Below are positions 14,234-27,055 of a DNA stretch of 64,000 bases, piece by piece. A program made the position numbers and the translations under genes. The notes beneath the pieces were generated by a model. It saw only the letters and a list, made by a program, of their open reading frames with translations, was not told where the DNA came from and did not search any database. Positions within the stretch are counted from its first letter, which is position 1; every line of letters begins with the position of its first letter. Source of the stretch: Apodemus sylvaticus (Eukaryota; Chordata; Mammalia; Rodentia; Muridae); NCBI RefSeq assembly GCF_947179515.1, contig NC_067472.1, positions 105,465,506-105,529,505 on the forward strand. Reading direction: 5' to 3'.

Positions 14234-16760
14234 TGTGATAAACCTTTTAAGTACTGGTAGCCATGAATTAAAAAACACTGGGATTAAATAACTTCATAAA
14301 GATGGTGCTTTGTAGTTCAGCTCAAAAATTATTATATCTATTATATTTTTGGCTCTGAGGTGGTCTCCTGGGACAAGAGCTGATTCTAAACAGGTGGTAA
14401 ACATCAAAAAATACAAACCTTGACTGCTGGTGAAAATTCCAGATGGGGGAATCGGTGTTTTCAACCACATGGGTGTAGACAGGAGATGGCTCAGTGGCTG
14501 TGGCAAAGGACACACAGCAACTGGGTACAGATACTTTCCGATCTGTCAAGGGGCTCCCTGAAAGAAAACACAGTGGGGGGGGGTTGTATTTTAGGGCAGA
14601 AAATTCTAAACTATCTACTTGGGACCACTTTTTATCTGAAGAAATTTATATGCGACTTGGGTGGGAAGGTATATCCATTTAAAACATCCACAGAAATCAA
14701 CATTTACTCAGAGCAAACTATAAAAATTCATTTAAAAATAAAATTTAAAAAACACATAAATTTACTGTCTATAAAAGATAAAAGCAGTTTGTATACTAGT
14801 GAGACAGAGGTGCTTATTTTTACATAAAGAATTAAATCTTGGTTGAATATTTGATACTGCAGGATGTGGTTAATTTAGTCTGATTTTGCATAGATATATA
14901 CACTCTATAAAATGGCAGAAATATGTAGGGCCATTTCAGAAAAATGTTGGAAATTCTGTCCTAATTCCAAGCTAAAACTCATAGAAAGATTCTTCCTTCT
15001 TTCCTTCCTTTTCTCCTTTACAATTCAGCAATTAAGAAAACAAGCCATAGGCAGGCAGATTTCTGAGTTCAAGGACAGCCTGGTCTACAAAGTGAGTTCC
15101 AGGACAGCCAGGGCTACAGAGAAACCTGTCTTGGGGGGAAAAAAAAGCCAAATATTCTACTAAAATGTAGAGATAATATTTTGATACATGCTGAGGAACA
15201 ATGATGAGAAAATATTAAAAGTTTGTTTTTCTCAATTAAATTGTTGGGTGTCGTAGCTCAGGCCTTTAAATCTCAGCACATGGGAGGGAGACAGAGGCAG
15301 GTGGGTTTCTGTGAGTTCAAGGCCAGCCAAGGTTACATAGTGAGAACCTATCTCAAAATTAACAACCTAGAAAACTTTGTATAGACATTGTATCTTTTCT
15401 CAGGCTGTGTAACTGCACTGGCCCTGAGTGCTGACTGCATATGCAGTGTGAAGTGTGTGTGCTGTGAGTCCAGCACCAAGGTTGCTATCAAGTCAAGCAT
15501 TTTACATTGCCAGAAACTCCTGAGATTTGCTAATGCTTGATTCTGAATTAGCTTCTGGTCTCTGCAGGACAGAAACCATTGCTGTCGACGTTCCATGGCT
15601 CCAGTACTGTTATGCAACCACATTAGCTGTGACCCACAGGCCAAGAAGCTCCTGGGTATGAGGGAGCTGAAGGGGCCTCACATTGTGTAAGCAGGACTAT
15701 GTCTAGCTCTCTTACCGCTTGTCGGTCTTTGTCTGGCCTACTCTTTCTGTCATGTTGTCATGCCCCCTCCCCTCATTCCCTTTGTCCTCCCTTATTACTG
15801 AGTAGCCCAAGCTGGCCTCAAATTTACAGTCCTCCTGCCTCAGCCTTAGTATTGGCATCACGGGCATATGCCACCAAGCCTAGCTCACTAGTGACCTTTC
15901 TACTACTGCCATTTCACTCTGGCTCCCTGGCCTCATGTTTCTCCTCTGGACACATGCTATCAAATCATTTCCCATAATAAAAGTCTAATTCTAGATGGAC
16001 GCAAACACTGCTCTGACCCATCTCACGCCACTGCCTGCGCTCTATCCTGAACTTACTTGTGAAGCTACTATTTGTAGAGCTCTTGAAATAAAACTACTGT
16101 TTTGACTTTGGAGAAACAAAGTCAGTTCAGGAGCTTTTGGCCCAACAGTCAGTGTTAAAAGAATCAGTTGGCAGTAACTCAGAGCCAGAAACATAATAGA
16201 TACAATAATGTTTGAGCAGAACTGCAAAGTGCATCTTTATGCAGGTATTTAGTCCTACCATGACATCATGCAGAGGGCTGAGCCTCCCCCCCCCTCGCTG
16301 ATGCACACACACAAGTGTATGGTGAAGAGACAACAAGCGACCATCACTACAAGAGCAGATACCCGAGTGCGAATAAAGTCTCCTAAAGCCAGGGGTCTGC
16401 CCTGATGGGTCAGGAGCTGGCTGTTACAGGAGGCCAAGTAACAAATGATTTACAAGTTGTTAACTCGGTCAGAAATATGAGAGGCTATGCCTGACAGTCA
16501 CAGGCAGGAGATTATGTTTGCTTAGCTTCATCATGAGAGTCAGGATGCTAGGGCACAGAAATAAGTAACACACTCACTGACCTGAAGACTGGAACCAGAG
16601 ACAGTATTTAGTACAAAATGCTATGACTTGTGAGAATGTGGGACAGGCCGGCTCTGGATGCAGAGGCAGGTGTACTGCTAATAGGTGACAGGGTGGCTTA
16701 GAGTGATGGCATCATTTTAAGAAGAGGAAACAAGCCATACGTGTGTGTAAGTGTGTGTGA

Positions 16761-16818
<58 letters not shown>

Positions 16819-19399
16819 GAGAGAGACAGAGAGAGACAGAGGGGGGGAGAGAGGCGGGGGGGGGGAGAGGCATTTTTAGCAAAAGAAATGGCACAAGGCT
16901 CGACAGACAGGGCACTGGCACAACTGTGCCAGTTGTCGACTGGGTTGTCGACTGTGAGTGAACACGGTGAGAACTAAAGCTGGTAAAGCTGACAAGACCG
17001 GATGCAGACTTTGTGTACTGTTGCCAGGATTGCAAGTGACATAAAGCCAACCAAGTATTTTAACTGATGGGGAGACAAGGTCAGGTTTTTGGCCAGACAT
17101 ACAGTCTTGGTAGCAGAATGAGAAAGACACTGGAGGGGAGCACTGGAAGCCACAACCAGGGCCAAGCCGTCAGGGTTTGAGAATGAAGGCCCTTCCACAG
17201 GCTCATGTGCTGTGTGCCCGGCTCCCACTTAGAGGGGCTACTTTTGGAGGTTGGGCCTAGTTAGAGGAGGTGGATGTGATCTGGGGCATGTCCCTGAGGG
17301 TTGAGGGTTGTTCTAGGCTCCTCTTTCCCACTCTCGTATCTTCTGCCAAGAACTGAAGAAAAGCCTGTGCTACACACTCTGCCCTCTATGGCCACGCAGC
17401 CATGACTGAACCTTTAAAATCATGAGCAGAAGTCCTTCCTTTTCTTCCAGCCATGTGTCGGGGACTTGAGATGAATCCATGACTGCTTACCTGTTTGCCA
17501 CTCTATCCCTGGCACTAAGCCTGCTTACTGCACAGCAAACCCTACTGTTCATTTTGCTGCTAAATGAATGAATGCAGAGTAAACAAATACAAGGCCTTAC
17601 TCTTGAAAGGGTTTATTTGGCAGAGAAGAAAAACACAGGGAAAATGACTACCATCTGGCCAATAGATAGTAGAAAGGTGCTGAGGGAATAGACAGGGGGC
17701 CTTCTGCCAAGCAGCCCTCTGGCCCATAGTAATGCTAGACCACAGAGCCTGGGGGGGGGGGTGCGGAGCCGGAGTGAGCAGCCTAAAGAGGAAGATGAAA
17801 GTGAAGCCAACCCGGCTGAGCAAGGCCAGGGGAGGAAGGCTGTTTACAGAGACTCCTTCACAGTCTGGTGAAGGGGTTGGGCCTCTTCGTTTCTTTAAAA
17901 CTTTGTAATGCAAAACACATCAGATTATAACAAAATCCAATTATACCGGTAGCTATCAAAACATAGAAGAACTTTGTGATATAAAAGTATATGCTTTATT
18001 GGTAAGGCCTAGCTGTAAGCCCTATAAATTCTAAGAGCTGATAAGAATAAAGTGGTATTCTGAGATACAAAATGACACAAGATGCTGTGATTTCTGTGGC
18101 TGTCAGTACTGGAGGCATCGCCATTAAAACAAATCTTTTTGTATATAGTAGCATCACCAGCTCTTGAGTTTTCCTCATGAATCTCCGAGGCCCTGGCAGA
18201 CCACCCAGTGCTAAGCCTTGCACATCCAGTGCTAAGAACATCCAGTCCACCAGCACTAAGAACACCAGCAGGATGCATACTGCTGACCTGACTGGATGGA
18301 ATAGAGGAGGAGGAAGAGAGTTGTGGGAAGTTTGAGAACAGAACCATTTATTTGCCCTGGAGAGTGGACATTGGATAAGGGAGAGGAAGCACTGAGGGTA
18401 ACACCTGGGTTTCTGGATGGGAATTTATGATCTGCAGCATTAATACAAGTAATGAAGTTAGCTTTAACTGTAGAAAGGTTTACATATTACTTCAGTCTTT
18501 AGGTTTGGCAAATATAACTATCAACTAAGAAAATTAACCACATTTGCAGGTTTTGGCATAACTGGAAAGTTCTGTGAAGACAGAGGGTTCCCTGAGGAAG
18601 TGGACGCCTGCTTTGGGTAAGGATGTGGAACATACCTTTCAAGCTCAGGTGCATGGCTCTTTCTACCAGGATGCTGACCGCAAAAGTCCCATCCAACTCG
18701 GGAGGGCCCTCTGGGGCGGGGCTCACTTCGGCCACAGAGTTGTTGGCCTGGACCTGGGTGGAGGTGGGAGACGCCTGGAGCGCGCAGGGTGGAGAGAGCT
18801 GGCGGTCGTCGCTCTTTCGGGGGAGCTGCTCAGACTCACTGTGGCTGCTGCAGTCCATGGAGTCCAGCGCACGCGCGGTCCCAGCGTGCGGGAGAAGCGG
18901 GGAAAGAACCACATGAATGCGCAGAGCAGCTCCAGAGAGATCAGAAGCATTTCTTCCAAAGAGAGGATACACACCTACAAGAGAACGAGGTAAAAAGGCC
19001 TGTGTGAGGAAGAATACCTCCTGCAGGCTGTTCACGGGCCTCTTTCCTGTGATAGGCCACAGGTCTCAACACAATTTGCCAAAGGAACCTGAAGTTGGTA
19101 TATAGAAATATTTTGTCCTTGCCCCTACTATGTCCAGTAACATTCAATAATACTAAGTGGCCACATTTCTGATTTGAAACCAGAACCACATGCTTTGCCG
19201 GCAGGCAGCACTGCAGTGGGAGAGAATTCATACAGGGAGGGAACTAGGTAAAGACAGGAGGGACCCTTTCTGCATGCATACATGGTCCCACTTAGATTTC
19301 TCCCACTGGAAGCTATCCAGGCCTCACATCAGCCTCTTACCACCTGTGTATGACCTGGCACCACCATCTGCATATGACCAAGGATCCGCTAGGAGGGAG

Positions 19400-19482
<83 letters not shown>

Positions 19483-22400
19483 GAGGGGGAGGGATACTAG
19501 TGGCTAAGTCCTTTCTGAGCCAGAATTTCAGATGGGTCAATAAACCTGTCAAGATCATTCTCCCAATAATCAGTGGATTTGAACTTTACCGGCTTGCTGG
19601 ATCTTAAAATGAGATTTTTACTTAGAGCCCTAATAATTCCTTGTGAGTCTCAACGATTGCTTTGCTAGATTCATTCCTAAGAAGAGAAAGATGCTACTAT
19701 GTCATAGATGGCAAAAAGACTGAAATTTTTTGTCTTTTTTTTAGCCTCTTTTTTTCTTGACATAAAGATTATCATAGCTCTCAAAAGCACACAGTGAGAG
19801 TCATTACAGAGCGAGGACACCCATATGCAACCCAGTGGGTCATTCCCCTCAGAAAGTATAAACAGTATGTGGAAACAGGTTGGCTGCTTAGCGGATGTGG
19901 GCTGACACATTTAACAAACACATCAAATGTATAAGGCTTTTGTACAAGAGAATATGAACCTTAAACTAGTAGGATATGATTGACAGAGACAATCTGAAAA
20001 GTTCAATAGCCCCTTTGGAAACAATAAAAAGGGATCTGTGATAGAATTCTAACCCTTGACCTATATTCTGTGTCCCAGATTTGTTTTCTTCCGCAGTGAA
20101 GTTGAAAGCCTATCTTTAAAAAAAGTTAGTTCAAGTGAGCCTGGACTGCTTCAAAGACTTTTTCTCTAGTTTTGATAAAGTGACCTGAACTGGCCTATCT
20201 AAAATAGGCAATGTAGCATTTGATGAGACACTTCCTAGGGTTAGATTTATATCTGGTGGGCCTCAAAAGAACCCAACAAATTGGGAAGTTACCCAAACTC
20301 ACCCATTTTTCCTTTTTTAGAGGGCCATCTGTCCAACAAAAGGGTTACAATTATATGCCTATAATTTCAGCAGTTGGGAAGCTCAAGTAGGAAGATTGTG
20401 AGTTCAAGGCCAGTTAGAGATACATCACAACTTCCATGCCAATCTAGCCCGTACTGTGAGACCTTGTTTCAAAGACACTAAACAAGAAGGCAAGTAACCA
20501 AAAACAAAATCAAAACCCAAACCACACATCCACAACAAAAGCCAAACAAAGAAACAAACAAAAAGAACAAACCAAAACAGAAGTAAAACAGGGTCTTGAC
20601 CTCATTCCTTTAACTGCACAGAGAAGGGAACTAACTCACCTCTGGGCATGTTCAACTGAGCAAGGGCCACACTTGTACAGACTCTAGTCATGGCTGGAGT
20701 GCACCCGTTGGAACAGTGCTTGCCAGGCTTATGACAAACCCATTTGATCTCCAACACCACAGGGGGGGCACAGGTAACCCTGGTATTCTGGAGAGGCAGG
20801 AGGACTGGAGTTCAAAGTCATCCTTGGCTACATAGTGAATCTGAGGTGCCTTGGGCTATGTAATGATACAGGAGACTCAAAAACCCAACAAAAACACGTG
20901 TGGTTGGCTCCGTTCAATTCATTACAGCCACTAGACTCACTTTCTAGAGTGCAAAGCTCTGACTTCCCATTCCAGAACATATTGTAAGAACCTTCTACAA
21001 TTCTTGTAAGAAAGACCAAATACTTTTGCTTTGATGGAACTAGCTCTGTCGGCCACTGTCCTGGCTTTATCGCAGTGCTGTGTAACCTGTGCACCCTGAG
21101 CAGATCCAGGTTGCTTATAGCATCTGTAATACACCTAACCACTTCACGCTTCTGTGTTTGCACACTTGTTCTTCCTGTCTTTAGAACACGTAGCTGGGTG
21201 TGGTGGTGCACACCTTTGATCCCAGCATTCTGGAGGCAGAGGCAGGTGGATGAGGCCAGCCTGGTCTACAAAGTGAGTTCTAGGACAGCCAGGGCTACAC
21301 AGAGAGACCCTGTTTCAAACAAACAAACAAACAAACAAACAAGCAAGCAAACAAACAAAACAAAAACTTTTCTTTTCCCCTTTCTCTTGTTTTTCCCCAA
21401 ATCCTTTGAAAATATCACTTCAGATGAGTGATACTTCTGTCCTTTAATCAAACCTCCAGGACTGTGAATGGCACCGTCCACTGAGCACACCTCTGCTGTA
21501 ATTTTTATGCTTCACATTCATTGTTTACAACTGTATTCTCCTACTAGATTATACATAAAGTCAGGCTAGGAATGAATTCTTTCTCATATTTGAATTCCTA
21601 GGGTCAAGTGAATGCATTAAACACCAAAGGAGTATAACAGGAGCAAGCAGTGCATTCTGTTTGTAAAATCCAACTTTTTCTTTTTGCCTCTGAACCAGTT
21701 AGTAGCATGTGGATTTTCTTTATTTCAGCACTGGGCCAGGGTAGTGGGGAATCTGAGATGTGGAGAGGCTCTGTGTTTTCTCTTTGAAGACAGAGATTGA
21801 ACCTCTTCCCTTTTCCCGTGAGGGATTTCAGGATGATGCCCTGTCGTTTGCTAGCTCTAAGAGGTGCTCACCAGAAAAGATGAATGTCCTGAGAAATACC
21901 CAGGGAAAAGAATTTACATGGAAGGTATTCTTTCCAATGCAGCAAATAAACCATCACCCTCAATGATCACATAGGCTCTGACAACTCTGTCAGTCAAGGA
22001 GATTCACTCAACCTTATTCTGTACACGTTAACTAAGGGCTATAATAATTTAGGTACCACATTACATGTACAAATCCAATGAATTTATGTACAGAGAAGGT
22101 ACTCAAACGGAGTTAACCCTGAATCGTCACTCACCACTGACAGTTAGTGTCCTTGATGATTTTTCCCCAAGTCTAGACAGGTCGACATAGGCTGAGCCAA
22201 TCCAGCTGTCGGTCTGGTGTGGCCTCTCTAAATTATCGTTGCCATAAGCCCGCCACACTTGGATCTCTAACTTTTCCTCCCTGAAGTACCAAAGCAGTGA
22301 CTGGCTCCGAGTGACTTCTGCTCTTTTGGATGCCTTGAAAGTAATCAGGACCTGGTTTTTGTTTGTTGACTCCTTAGGTTTCCTGAGAGGAGTCCAAAAG

Positions 22401-25400
22401 GCTTCTTGATTGTACAACTTGTAGCGAAGGTAACAATATGTATTCTTATGAATGTTCTTATGACCAGCAAGCAGCACACAGTGGGTAGGAAGCCAGAGTC
22501 TTGGGGTAGAGATGGTGACAGTGGCTGGCACTTCTTCCATCTTGTCAAGATCCTTTGGGGTATTCTCAAAGCTCCAACCCAGCAGCTCAGCCGCTTCCAA
22601 CACCCGCTCTCTATCTCCAGGATGCGTGAAGGAAACAGAAAGCTCCAGGCCTCCTACAATCTTCTGCATAAATTCCAGGTCCTGAGACAGGCCTTCGTCT
22701 TCCGGTAAAATGACAGGATACCATCCTGAGATCCCTTACGGGGAAAAGGAGAGAGTTTCAATCACTGTCTTCAAAGAGAAGACACACAGGCTCTTTACAT
22801 CTCAGATTCCCTACTACCCTGGCCCAGTGCTGAATAGAAAATACACCCACACTGGATTGGGAGCCTGCCTTTTTCTGACCACTGAGATCCAGTGAGATTA
22901 GACAGGAAGGATAAAGCTAGAAATTGGAAGATATGAGTTCTTTTCTTGGTTTAGACTCCAAACTAATGGTTTGTTCTGGATAAGTTATTATTCCCCCATG
23001 GTGATCATATTTACTGAAGTTAATATACTGCTAAATGAAACAATGGTTGAGGAAGTGCTCTGAAGTGAAGTGCTATAGAAATCTGAAACCTGCCCTGGTA
23101 TTCTGAGTGCAAAGGAAAGGGAATGGAGCAAGAAGCTGCACCCTGGGCCCAGTGCCAGGCCGGGCCTGCTTGTTCAGGCCTCTCCGCAGTTATCTTTATT
23201 CCACTCTAGTGGAGGACAGGAGAGTCAAAGGAACGGGTAAATGATGAGTACGCTGTAAACTGTGAAACGAAATAGCTGTGATTTTGGCCAATCAGCTTCT
23301 TTGAGATCATCTCATCTGCCAAATGAAAACAGTGCTTCTCTATCCTGCTGGAAGCTCACTGTGAGGTCAAACAAAGCCTGAGGAAAGATGTTACATCATG
23401 TCGTATATCCACAAGCACTGCCTCTGTCTTCTCAGCATGTTGCTGGTTTTCCTAAAGTAGGGTGACCTCTGTCACCATGACAGTTTTTACCATGCCTGAG
23501 AGAACCCAGGAGGTACCTGGGGAGTGCACAGCATGTCTTAGGGACAGGCTTCCTTGTGTATTTGCATGGGCGCTAGACAGGATTACCTCATCATGGCGGC
23601 ATCCTTACCAGATCTCTTGACCAGCAGATCTTTGGTTGGAACCTTTACTACTCCAAGCAGATAATCTTTGCATGACTGGATACTGGTTATATCACTTACT
23701 GTTAAGTGAAGCAAAAATGAGGAGTTACTGGTGGGCACTGAGGCCTGATTATGATAGAGTCCTAGAACACTTAAATTTTACACATACATCAGGGCTGAGC
23801 TGATGCACTAGGGAATATCCTGCTTACATGCTAGTCAGAGTCGGAAGGTCTTTCAGACTGTTAATCAAACCTTCCTTTGCAGATATATGAGAGAGTAAGC
23901 AAACCTCCTGAGCACAGATCCGCTCGCTCACTCCCTCACCCACTAACATCTCAACACAACTGCTGCTTCTCCCTTGCTCTACCATCAACATGTCACATCT
24001 TATTTTTGCTCTGCCTTTTGGAAGTTGTAAAGATTATAACTCCTGTCAACCAATAGACTGAGCACAGGGTCCCCAATGGAAGAGCTAGAGACAGGACCCA
24101 GGAGCTGAAAAGGTTTGCAGTCCCATAGGAGGAACAACAATATGAGCCACCCAGTACCCCCAGAGCTCCCAGGGACTAAACCACCAACTAAAGAGAACAA
24201 CACATGGAGGGACCCATGGCTCCAGCAGCATATGCAGCAGAGGATGGCCTTTTCAGACATGAATGAGAGGAGAAGCCTTTGGTTCTGTGAAGGCTCGATG
24301 CCCCAGTATAGGGAAATGCCAGGTTAGGAAAGTGGGGAGTATTTTTTTCCCTTTCTCAGAGGAACCAAAGCACTACCACTTGAGCTTCCTGTGGTCTCTG
24401 AATTATAACTTGCTTATTTTGAGCTTTTGGGCTAACATCCACTTATCAGTGAGTTCTTTTGTGACTGGGTTACCTCGTTCAGGATGACACTTTCTAGTTC
24501 CATCCATTGGCCTAAGAATTTCATGAACTCATTGTTTTTAATAGCTGAATAGTACTCCACTGTGTATAATATATCACAATTTCTGTATCCATTCCTCTGT
24601 TGAAGGACATCTGGGTTCTTTCCAGCTTCTGGCTATTATAAATAAGGCTGCCATGAACATAGTGGAGCATGTGTCCTTATTAAATGTTGGAGAATCTTCT
24701 GAGTATATGGCCAGGAGTGGTATAGCCGGGTCCTCAGGTAGTACTATGTCTAATTTTCTGAGGAATCACCAAACTGGTTTCCAGAGTGGTTGTACCAGCT
24801 TGCAATCCCACCAACAATGGAGAAGTGTTCCTCTTTCCCTACATCCTTTCCAGTATCTGCTGTCCCCTGAGCTTTTCATCTTAGCCATTCTGACTGGTGT
24901 GATTATGGACAAGAAGTGCATACCAAAAGGAGCATGTCATGGTTGTCTCCGGAGGGGCTCTGTCAGTGCCTTACACATACAGAGGCAGATGCTAGCAGCC
25001 AACCATTGGACTGGCCGTGGGGTCCCCAAGGGAGGAGTTGGAGGGCGGTCTGGAGGAGCTGAAGGGGTTTGCAGTCCCATGGGAAGAATGACGATGTTGG
25101 CCACCCAAATGCCCCATGACTCCCAGGGACTAAACCATAAACCAAGGGGTACACATGGTTCCAGTCAAAAATGTGATAGAGGAATGCCTTGCCGGGCATC
25201 AGTGGGAGGAGTGGTCCTTGGTCTGGTGAAGGCTCAATAGGTGTCCAAACAAAGGGAAATCAAGGGGTGGGGGGAGGTGGGAGTGGGTCGGGTGGAGGGG
25301 CATATACTTGGAGGCAGGAGGTGGGAGGGGTTGGGGGCTTTAGGGGAGGGGGAAACCGGGAAAGGTTTTAGCATATGAAATGTAAATGAAGAATATATTC

Positions 25401-27024
25401 TATAAAAAAAAGGGAGTGGGGGGAAGGTAAGCAGGGGGAGGGGGAACGAATAGGGGGTTTTGGGAGGGATAACAAGGAAAGGGGATACCATTTGAAATAT
25501 AAAGCAAATATCTAATAAAATTAAAAAAAAAGATTATAATTCCTACTTCTCAAGTATTCAAGTACTGCCTAGGAAGGAATACACCATCCGAGAGAGAGCC
25601 TCATGTGGTTCTGAACGTGACCAGTCATGTGGTGCTTACCTGATTTGGTATTTTCATGATAGATAGCAAAAATAATTTCTGCAAACTCCAACAGCTCTGC
25701 CAGGAAGCAGGCTTCTCCACTGCAGTGCTGAGTCACCAGGTTACATGGGAACTCAATGTGATGGGAGAACTCGGGGCAGAAGGAACAGGCCACAGGGCGG
25801 GTTTGGCGCTGTTCCCCCTTGGGCAGAAATGAGAGATGGGTGGTGACAGAAGCATTGACTCCAACGGTGGCACTGAACTGTAAAGCGGGCTCCTGCTCAG
25901 CCAATGCCCTGTAGGGGACGAGAGGAAATGAGAAGGAACCTCAACAGATTAGAAATCAGCTGTGTGCACAGGAACTATCTCTGCTATTCTCATGAGATCC
26001 TGAGCACGCTTATCCTCAGCTCTTTCCCTAGGTTTTAGCAGTGCCATAATGTGCTTTCTTAGCAACCTAGACATCACTGCACATTTGCATGGAGGTTCAT
26101 GGGGTTAAAAATTGGAAAAAAATATTAAAACTTGTTATTATATGTACTAAAGTTTTTCTATCTGTAAGACATTTTTCATAATGTATTTACCATATTAATA
26201 AAGAATACCTGAAGATAATTTATACATTAAAAAAAGCACACCCCAACTTGAAAATATACTAACTTTTAAATTCAAATGCTGAGTTAAAGCTGGGATATCA
26301 CTGCTACCGACAATGGGAAACTCGACTGTTTTAATGTATGGAGTAACCTGATTAAAAACCATGCTGAGGTGCTGGATGTAAAGTTACTGTCACCCCAATA
26401 AAGTGAGGCAAACACCAGACTTCTTTACTATCTTACTTTAGAACACACTAAAGCAAGATCACTCTGTAAACCTAACTCTCTTGCATAGACTGGGTGACCT
26501 TTGTAGCTTAACAGGTTCAACATTGACTCTAGTCTTGCCTGCCCTCCTCCTAGATCCAATTTAGTAAGAAAGACGATGCAGCAAAGTCTTGTTCTTTTGA
26601 GCCCTTTCCCAGATGAGCGAATCCCAGCTGGTGGCTCCAAGGCCTCTGTGGCCTTCTTGCTAAGACGCTCTCTGCAACCCCCCCCCCCGCCCCCCCCCCC
26701 CCCCCCCCCCCGCCATGTTTCCTTCCTGTCATTACAACTAGCCACAAACCCAACTTGTTCAATGAGACTGATACCCGTGATCTTAGTGCAGGGCCCTTAG
26801 TGTCATTTGTTATTGGTAGATGAATATTACCAATTTTATTAGCTTTGGTATTTGGGGGTCAGAGAAGGCTCATCAAGCTCTTATAGAGAACCCTGGCTCT
26901 GTTCTTGGAACCCACACTGAGTGGTCCATAACTGCCTAACTAACTGTAGTTTGGATACCTTCTTCTAGATTCTAAGGGTATTTGAATGAACATGAACATG
27001 GTACACACACACACACACACACAC

Positions 27025-27055
<31 letters not shown>

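Noticed and set aside
14419..14497. Shorter version of exon W18 starting at an AG at 14498
   Set aside because: In frame, but it would lose [20 protein letters not shown], which fits the C2 fold; the acceptor at 14558 is stronger.
24653..25371. Open frames of up to 195 codons in the plus strand
   Set aside because: They lie in the rearranged L1 and read across opposite-orientation fragments.
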